Notes under the pieces: model-generated | Told to the model about the DNA's origin: nothing | Seen by the model: only the letters and a program-made list of their open reading frames with translations | Database searches by the model: none | Program-made: the position numbers and the translations under genes | In this document: in pieces, positions 6,051 through 10,863 of the stretch | How the letters are laid out: the number at the start of each line of letters is the position of its first letter | How positions within the stretch are numbered: the first letter of the stretch is position 1 | Assembly (NCBI GenBank): GCA_023434095.1 | Contig: JAEYTJ010000306.1 | Coordinates: 1-10,863, forward strand | From: Pseudomonadota bacterium | GTDB lineage: Bacteria; Pseudomonadota; Alphaproteobacteria; Rhizobiales; Xanthobacteraceae | DNA: 10,863 nucleotides | Direction: 5' to 3'

Positions 6051-7443
6051 GCTCATCCGCACCACCGCGTTCAAGCTGCTCGCGGCCTATCTGCTCATCT
6101 TCGCCCTCTTCGCCGGCTCGGTCATCGCCTATCTCGGCTGGCACACCCAGCGGCTGGTGACCCGCCAGGCGGTGGAGGCGATCGAGAAAGACACGCGCTT
6201 CATGCAGGCGCAGTTCGAGCGCGGCGGCATCGCCCGGCTGGTCAATCTGGTCAACCGGCGCGCCGGCGCGCCCGATGCCGGGCTCCTGCTGGTCACCAGC
6301 TTCAACGGCGACCCGCTTGCCGGCAACATGCTGAACCTGCCGCTCAGCTTCCTCGACCGGCAGGGCTGGCGCGAAATCGACTATGTGCGCTCGGAGGATT
6401 CCGCCGCGCCTCCCAGCCGGGCGCTGGTGCATGTCGTGTTCCTGCCCGGCGAATACCGGCTGCTGATCGGCCGCGACGTGGTCGAACGCGAAGAGCTGCG
6501 GCAGATCATCATCGGTCCCGCCTTGTGGGGGCTGGCGCTGCTGGTGGTGCTCGGCATGGCGGGCGGGCTGTTCATCACGCGGCGAGTCCTCAAGCGCATC
6601 GACCAGATGACCGCGATCTCCGACGGCATCATGGCCGGCGACCTTTCCGGCCGGCTTGCCGTTTCCGGTACCGGCGACGAGTTCGACCGGCTGGCGCTCA
6701 GCCTCAACGCCATGCTCGACCGCATCGAGGCGCTGATGGCGGGGCTGAAGGAGGTTTCGGACAACATCGCCCACGACCTCAAGACCCCGCTGACCCGGCT
6801 GCGCAACCGCGCCGAGGACGCATTGCGCACCGCCGCCTCCGAGGAGGAATGGCGCCTCGCCACCGAGCGCACCATCGAGGAATCGGACGGGCTGATCCGC
6901 ACCTTCGATGCGCTCCTCATGATCGCCCGCGCCGAGGCGGGGCAGGCCAGCGCCAAGATGCTGCGCTTCGACCTCGCCGAAACGGCGGCGGGTGTCGCCG
7001 AGCTGTACGAGCCGGTGGCCGACGAGAGCGGGCTCGATTTGCACGCGGAGATCGAAGGGCCGCTGCCGATGCGGGGCGTGCGCGAGCTTTTCGGGCAGTC
7101 GCTCGCCAACCTCATCGACAACGCCATCAAGTACAGCGCGCCGGGGGTGCCGGGCGAGCGCCGCGACCTCACCCTGAGCGCTACGCGCGTCGGCGACCGG
7201 CTGCGGCTGGTGGTCGCCGACCGCGGGCCGGGCATTTCCGAGGCCGACCGCCCCCGCGTGCTGGAGCGTTTCGTGCGGCTGGAGGCAAGCCGAACGCGGC
7301 CCGGCTTCGGTCTGGGCTTGTCTCTGGTGGCGGCGGTGGTACGGCTGCACGGCGGCACACTGTCGCTGGAGGGCAACGATCCGGGACTGCGGGTCGTTAT
7401 CGACCTGCCGCTCGACCTCACCGACGAGGCGGAGGCGGCGTGA
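6034..7443 (+). CDS. Membrane sensor histidine kinase (HAMP-HisKA-HATPase)
   Basis: This is the probable phosphate donor for the adjacent response regulator. The 469-residue protein has transmembrane helix 1 at about 16-36, a periplasmic sensor region of about 120 residues (37-157) with no domain I recognise, and transmembrane helix 2 at about 158-181. A HAMP linker follows (~182-235). The dimerisation domain has the phospho-acceptor H247 in NIAHDLKTPLTRLR. The ATPase domain has the N box N363 (NLIDNAIKYS), the G1 box DRGPG (396-400) and the G2 box GFGLGLSLV (424-432). The start is GTG 6034, just after the last possible in-frame upstream codons that would be shadow sequence. It overlaps the regulator's 3' end by 17 bases and lacks a strong ribosome site, as expected for coupled translation. 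The stop TGA at 7441-7443 overlaps a GTG in the glnE frame. All catalytic motifs are intact; the stimulus is unknown. Confidence 0.95.
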   Translation: MTALGKLIRTTAFKLLAAYLLIFALFAGSVIAYLGWHTQRLVTRQAVEAIEKDTRFMQAQFERGGIARLVNLVNRRAGAPDAGLLLVTSFNGDPLAGNMLNLPLSFLDRQGWREIDYVRSEDSAAPPSRALVHVVFLPGEYRLLIGRDVVEREELRQIIIGPALWGLALLVVLGMAGGLFITRRVLKRIDQMTAISDGIMAGDLSGRLAVSGTGDEFDRLALSLNAMLDRIEALMAGLKEVSDNIAHDLKTPLTRLRNRAEDALRTAASEEEWRLATERTIEESDGLIRTFDALLMIARAEAGQASAKMLRFDLAETAAGVAELYEPVADESGLDLHAEIEGPLPMRGVRELFGQSLANLIDNAIKYSAPGVPGERRDLTLSATRVGDRLRLVVADRGPGISEADRPRVLERFVRLEASRTRPGFGLGLSLVAAVVRLHGGTLSLEGNDPGLRVVIDLPLDLTDEAEAA

Positions 7444-7493
7444 CACAGGCCCGATGGCAGGCGGGCACGGGACGAAGAGGGGGCGAAGGCGGC

Positions 7494-10475
7494 ATGGCGG
7501 CAGGAAAGAGCGGGACGGTGACGGCGCCGGTCGGGAGCCTCGTGTCGAGGCTGCAGCGCGCGGCAGGCTTTCCCGTGCCGAAAGGCCTGCCGGAAACGCT
7601 GGGCGACGCCATCGCCGACGCGCCGAAACCTGTCCGTGCCCGCCTCGAAGCCCTTCTCGCCGCCCATGACGACGCGCGCGCCGTGCTGGCGGCGGTGACG
7701 GCGCATTCGCCCTTCCTGACCGAACTCATCCGCGTCGATCCCGCCCGGCTGCTGGCGCTGCTGGAATCGGAGCCGCTCGTCGCGCTGGGCGAGGCCCGGG
7801 CCGGAACCGTGGCGGCGGTGGAGGCGTCCTCCGACGAGGCGGAGGTGATGGCGGCGCTGCGGCGGCTGCGCGCGCTCACCGCGCTTACCGTCGCGCTGGC
7901 GGATATTGGCGGGGTATTCGACCTCACCACCGTGACCGCCGAACTGACGGCGACGGCGGACGCGGCCATCGCCGCGGCGGTGGCGTTTCTGGTGCGCGAG
8001 GGCGTCGGGAGCCGCAAGCTGCGCAAGACCGGGGTGGAAGGCCTCGGCTACACCGTGCTCGCCATGGGCAAGCACGGGGCGCGCGAGCTCAACTATTCCA
8101 GCGATGTCGACCTGATCGTGCTCTACGATGCCGAGGTGGCGCCGCTGGCCAAGGACGTGGAAGCCGCGCCCTTCTTCGTGCGGATGACCCAGCGGCTGGT
8201 GCGGCTGATCCAGGAGCGCACCGGCGAGGGCTATGTGGCTCGAGTCGACCTGCGGCTGCGACCGGACCCGGCCTCGACCCCCGCCGCGCTCTCGCTGGAC
8301 GCGGCACTGGACTATTACGAGCGCGAGGGCGCCACCTGGGAACGCGCCGCCTATATCAAGGCGCGGCCCATCGCCGGGGATATCGCGCTTGGCCACGCGT
8401 TCCTGCGCCAGCTGTCGCCCTTCGTCTGGCGGCGGGCGCTGGACTATGCGGCAATCTCCGACGTCCACGCGATGAAGCAGGACATCCACGCCTTTCGCGG
8501 CCATGAGGCGATCGCGGTGGAGGGCCACAACGTCAAGCTGGGGCGCGGCGGCATTCGCGAGATCGAGTTCTTCGCGCAGACGCAGCAGCTCATCGCCGGC
8601 GGCCGCGACCCGCGCCTGCGCACCCCGCGCACACTGGAAGCGCTCGCCGTGCTGGCGCAGACCGGCTGGATCGGGGAGGGCGCGCGGGAGGAGCTGGACG
8701 AGGCCTATCATTTCCTGCGGCGCGTGGAGCACCGGCTGCAGATGGTGGGCGACGCGCAGACCCACAGCCTGCCGGAGGACGAGGAGATGCTCGCCGGCTT
8801 CGCCCGCTTCATGGGCTATGTCGACCGCGAGGCCTTCGCGCAGGCGCTCACCCAGCGCCTCAGCCGCGTGCAGCACCATTATTCCAAGCTGTTCGAGGAC
8901 GCGCCGCCCCGCGCCGCGGTGGAGGGCCGGCTCGACTTCCCCGAGACCACGGACGACCGCGAGACGCTGGCGACTCTGCACCGGCTCGGCTATGCCGATC
9001 CCAAGGGGGCCAGCGCGACGGTGCGCGGCTGGCTGGCGGGCGAGCCGCGCGCCCTGCGCGTCGAGGGCGTGCGCGAGGAGCTGGAAGCCATCGTGCCGCT
9101 GCTGGTCGATGCGCTGGCGCGCGGCGGCGCCCCCGATGCCGGGCTGAACGCCGCCGACCGCTTCTTCCGCGAGATGCCGACCGCGCAGCGGCTGCTGGCG
9201 GCGCTGCGCCACAATCCCGATCTGGTGCGCCTGCTCGCCACCATTCTCGGCACCGCCCCACGCCTCGGCGAGATGCTGGCGCACCGGCCTTCCCTGCTCG
9301 ACGCGCTGCTCGACCCCGCCTTTTTCGGCACGCTGCCCGACGAGCCGGAACTGGCGGCACGGCTCGCCGCCGATCTCGCCCAGGCGGAGAACGAGGAGGA
9401 CCGGCTCGACCGTGCCCGCCGCTTCCGGCAGGAGCACCATGTGCTGATCAGCGTGCGCATCCTCTCCGGCACGCTGCCGGCCGCCCGCGCCGGCGAGGCC
9501 TTTGCGCGTCTGGCCGATGTGCTGATCCGCTCGCTGGAGGAGGCGGTGATCGCCCGCTTCCGCGCCGCGCACGGCACGCTGCCGCAGGCGGAGGTGGCGG
9601 TGCTCGCCATGGGCAAGCTCGGCGGGCGGGAGATGACGGCAGGCTCCGACCTCGATCTCATCGTGCTCTATGATTTCGACGAGGAACACCCCGACAGCGA
9701 TGGGCCGCGCCCGCTCTATGGCGGGCAGTACTTCGCCCGGCTCACCCAGCGCATCGTCAGTGCGCTGACCACCCCGACCAATGCCGGCCAGCTCTATGAG
9801 GTGGACCTGCGGCTTCGGCCCTCCGGGCGCTCCGGCCCGGTGGCGACCAGCCTGCCGCGTTTCGAGGTCTACCAGACCGAGGAGGCGTGGACCTGGGAGC
9901 ACATGGCGCTGACCCGCGCCCGCGTGGTGGCGGCCTCGCCCGCCTTCCGCGCCCGCGTGGAAGCGTCCATCCGCGACGTGCTGGCGCGCGAGCGCGACCC
10001 GCACCGCCTCGCCGCCGACATCGTCGACATGCGCGGCGCCATTGCCGACGAGAAGGGCGAGGACGATCCCTGGGACCTGAAATATGCGCGCGGTGGACTG
10101 GTCGACATCGAGTTCATCGCCCAGTACCTCGTGCTCGCCCATGCCGCGCACGAGCCGCGCATCATCGATACCTCGACGCTGCGGGTCATCGAGGCGGCAC
10201 AGCGGGTCGGCCTCATCGACGTGCAGGACGGGCAGGTGCTGGCCGATGCCTGCCGGCTGCTGCACGACCTCACCCAGGTCCTGCGGCTCGCCATCACCGA
10301 GCCGTTCAAGCCGGCGGAGGCGAGCCCGGCGCTGCGACGCCTGCTGGCGCGGGCCGGCGCGATGCCGGATTTCTCGACGCTGGAAGCCCATCTCTTCGAG
10401 ACCCAGCGGCTGGTGCGCGCCACCTTCGAGCGCCTGCTGAACGTGGAGCCCAAGCGCCGGCGCAAGCGGGCGTGA
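7494..10475 (+). CDS. glnE: GlnE, bifunctional glutamine synthetase adenylyltransferase/adenylyl-removing enzyme
   Basis: GlnE adenylylates glutamine synthetase to inactivate it when nitrogen is plentiful and removes the AMP under nitrogen limitation, under PII protein control. From ATG 7494 it is 993 residues, a typical full length. The N-terminal adenylyl-removing half has the nucleotidyltransferase signature GKHGARELNYSSDVD (192-206), with D204 and D206, and a third carboxylate D252 in VDLRLRP. The C-terminal adenylyltransferase half repeats the fold: GKLGGREMTAGSDLD (707-721) with D719 and D721, then D771 in VDLRLRPSGRSG. Helical linker sequence joins the halves, and the C-terminus is basic. 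ATG 7494 has GAAGG 4 bases upstream. An earlier in-frame GTG at 7440 overlaps the kinase stop as GTGA and would add 18 low-complexity Arg/Gly-rich residues. The short spacing to the kinase gene suggests co-transcription with the two-component genes. Confidence 0.97.
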   Translation: MAAGKSGTVTAPVGSLVSRLQRAAGFPVPKGLPETLGDAIADAPKPVRARLEALLAAHDDARAVLAAVTAHSPFLTELIRVDPARLLALLESEPLVALGEARAGTVAAVEASSDEAEVMAALRRLRALTALTVALADIGGVFDLTTVTAELTATADAAIAAAVAFLVREGVGSRKLRKTGVEGLGYTVLAMGKHGARELNYSSDVDLIVLYDAEVAPLAKDVEAAPFFVRMTQRLVRLIQERTGEGYVARVDLRLRPDPASTPAALSLDAALDYYEREGATWERAAYIKARPIAGDIALGHAFLRQLSPFVWRRALDYAAISDVHAMKQDIHAFRGHEAIAVEGHNVKLGRGGIREIEFFAQTQQLIAGGRDPRLRTPRTLEALAVLAQTGWIGEGAREELDEAYHFLRRVEHRLQMVGDAQTHSLPEDEEMLAGFARFMGYVDREAFAQALTQRLSRVQHHYSKLFEDAPPRAAVEGRLDFPETTDDRETLATLHRLGYADPKGASATVRGWLAGEPRALRVEGVREELEAIVPLLVDALARGGAPDAGLNAADRFFREMPTAQRLLAALRHNPDLVRLLATILGTAPRLGEMLAHRPSLLDALLDPAFFGTLPDEPELAARLAADLAQAENEEDRLDRARRFRQEHHVLISVRILSGTLPAARAGEAFARLADVLIRSLEEAVIARFRAAHGTLPQAEVAVLAMGKLGGREMTAGSDLDLIVLYDFDEEHPDSDGPRPLYGGQYFARLTQRIVSALTTPTNAGQLYEVDLRLRPSGRSGPVATSLPRFEVYQTEEAWTWEHMALTRARVVAASPAFRARVEASIRDVLARERDPHRLAADIVDMRGAIADEKGEDDPWDLKYARGGLVDIEFIAQYLVLAHAAHEPRIIDTSTLRVIEAAQRVGLIDVQDGQVLADACRLLHDLTQVLRLAITEPFKPAEASPALRRLLARAGAMPDFSTLEAHLFETQRLVRATFERLLNVEPKRRRKRA

Positions 10476-10494
10476 GGGCTTTGTCCTCTTTTCC

Positions 10495-10588
10495 GTCATC
10501 ATCCCGAGGTGCGAGCGAAGCGAGCCTCGAAGGATGGTGCCTTGACGGGCATCCTTCGAGGCCGCCTGCGGCGGCACCTCAGGATGAC
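10495..10588. repeat. Pair of oppositely oriented palindromic repeats between glnE and the convergent oxidoreductase gene
   Basis: Two further copies of the family seen between ccmE and ccmF lie at 10495-10537 and 10550-10588, 12 bases apart, here facing away from each other. The left copy, read on the complement, has CCATCCTTCGAGGCTCG and CACCTCGGGATGATGAC arms. The right copy has CATCCTTCGAGGC (10550-10562) and CACCTCAGGATGAC (10575-10588). The right core is a perfect GCCGCC-TGC-GGCGGC hairpin; the left core is GAGCGAAGCGAG. The pair sits 19 bases from the glnE stop and 19 bases from the end of the opposite gene. Between convergent genes it could act as a two-way transcription barrier or mRNA 3'-end stabiliser, but no clear T-run supports classic termination. 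Confidence 0.88.
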
Positions 10589-10607
10589 GTTCCTCTGTGA
10601 GCGCGTC

Positions 10608-10863
10608 TCAGCCTAGCTTCGCCGCCACCCGCTCCGCAATGGCGAGGCTGGCGGTGAGGCCGGGGGATTCGATGCCGAACAGCTGCACCAGCCCGGCGAC
10701 GCCATGCGTCTCAGGTCCGTCTATGCGGAAATCCGTCGCCGGGGCGCCGGCCGGCACGATCTTCGGGCGGATGCCGGCATAGCCGGGATTGAGTGCCCCG
10801 TCGGGCAGCGCCGGCCAGTAGCGGCGGATGGCGGCATAGAACGCGTCGCCGCGCGCGGGATCG
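10608..10863 (-). CDS. FAD-dependent oxidoreductase, L-2-hydroxyglutarate dehydrogenase-like (C-terminal 84 codons; rest outside window)
   Basis: This gene is read on the complement, open at the right edge and stopping with TGA at 10610-10608. The 84 visible residues contain the closing motifs of the DAO-type (glycine oxidase/L2HGDH) flavoenzyme fold: [12 protein letters not shown], then [20 protein letters not shown] and [18 protein letters not shown]. The [14 protein letters not shown] ending is characteristic of L-2-hydroxyglutarate dehydrogenase/LhgO-like proteins, which oxidise a 2-hydroxyacid and pass electrons to a quinone. The N-terminal FAD-binding Rossmann motif and the substrate residues are not in the window, so the true substrate is undecided; another member of the same flavoenzyme family is possible. 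It converges on glnE, with the palindromic repeat pair between the two stops. Confidence 0.85.
   Translation of the reverse strand, partial: DPARGDAFYAAIRRYWPALPDGALNPGYAGIRPKIVPAGAPATDFRIDGPETHGVAGLVQLFGIESPGLTASLAIAERVAAKLG

Noticed and set aside
6525..7493. 5' extension of the glnE open frame through the kinase gene
   Set aside because: The translation is low-complexity Arg/Ala/Gly-rich and out of frame with the intact kinase. GlnE family proteins begin near 7494.
6381..10577. Very long open frame (about 1,400 codons) on the - strand opposite the kinase gene and glnE
   Set aside because: Its composition is Arg/Ala/His/Gly-rich with no recognisable domains, and it mirrors two well-supported genes. 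Long antisense open frames are expected from GC-rich third positions.
10597..10782. Small + strand open frame at the right end
   Set aside because: It is antisense to the oxidoreductase C-terminus, which has clear family motifs on the - strand.

Overview
This window is high-GC chromosomal DNA from an alphaproteobacterium. The order cytochrome c maturation genes – Do-type protease – OmpR/EnvZ-type two-component pair – glnE, and the protein sequences, point to the Rhizobiales; a Xanthobacteraceae/Bradyrhizobiaceae-like host is my guess. No tRNA, rRNA, CRISPR array, transposase, phage or toxin gene is visible. It looks like conserved core chromosome, not a genomic island.

Layout, left to right. 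Positions 1-3443 hold a cytochrome c maturation (System I) operon on the + strand: the 3' end of ccmI, then ccmE (318-764), ccmF (925-2925) and ccmH (2931-3443). Together these take heme from the chaperone CcmE and ligate it to reduced apocytochrome c on the periplasmic side of the inner membrane. Next comes degP (3536-5101), an exported serine protease/chaperone with two PDZ domains. After 268 non-coding bases containing a strong hairpin, an OmpR-family response regulator (5370-6050) overlaps a membrane histidine kinase (6034-7443) by 17 bases. Then comes glnE (7494-10475), the bifunctional glutamine synthetase adenylyltransferase/adenylyl-removing enzyme. On the opposite strand, converging on glnE, is the C-terminal 84 codons of a FAD-dependent oxidoreductase of the L-2-hydroxyglutarate dehydrogenase type (10608-10863).

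How the parts relate: heme ligation and DegP protein quality control are both periplasmic, and the two-component pair next to degP is a plausible envelope sensor, although nothing here proves that it controls degP. glnE is a cytosolic nitrogen-assimilation gene that appears to share transcription with the sensor kinase.

The signal not explained by genes is a family of short imperfect palindromes of about 40 bases. Four copies lie in two oppositely oriented pairs, one between ccmE and ccmF and one between the convergent ends of glnE and the oxidoreductase. Each pair sits about 20-27 bases from the flanking coding sequences. The copies share outer arms and differ in the core. I see no evidence of a new multi-gene biological system; the most useful leads are the repeat pairs, the 5157-5194 hairpin and start-site questions in three genes.
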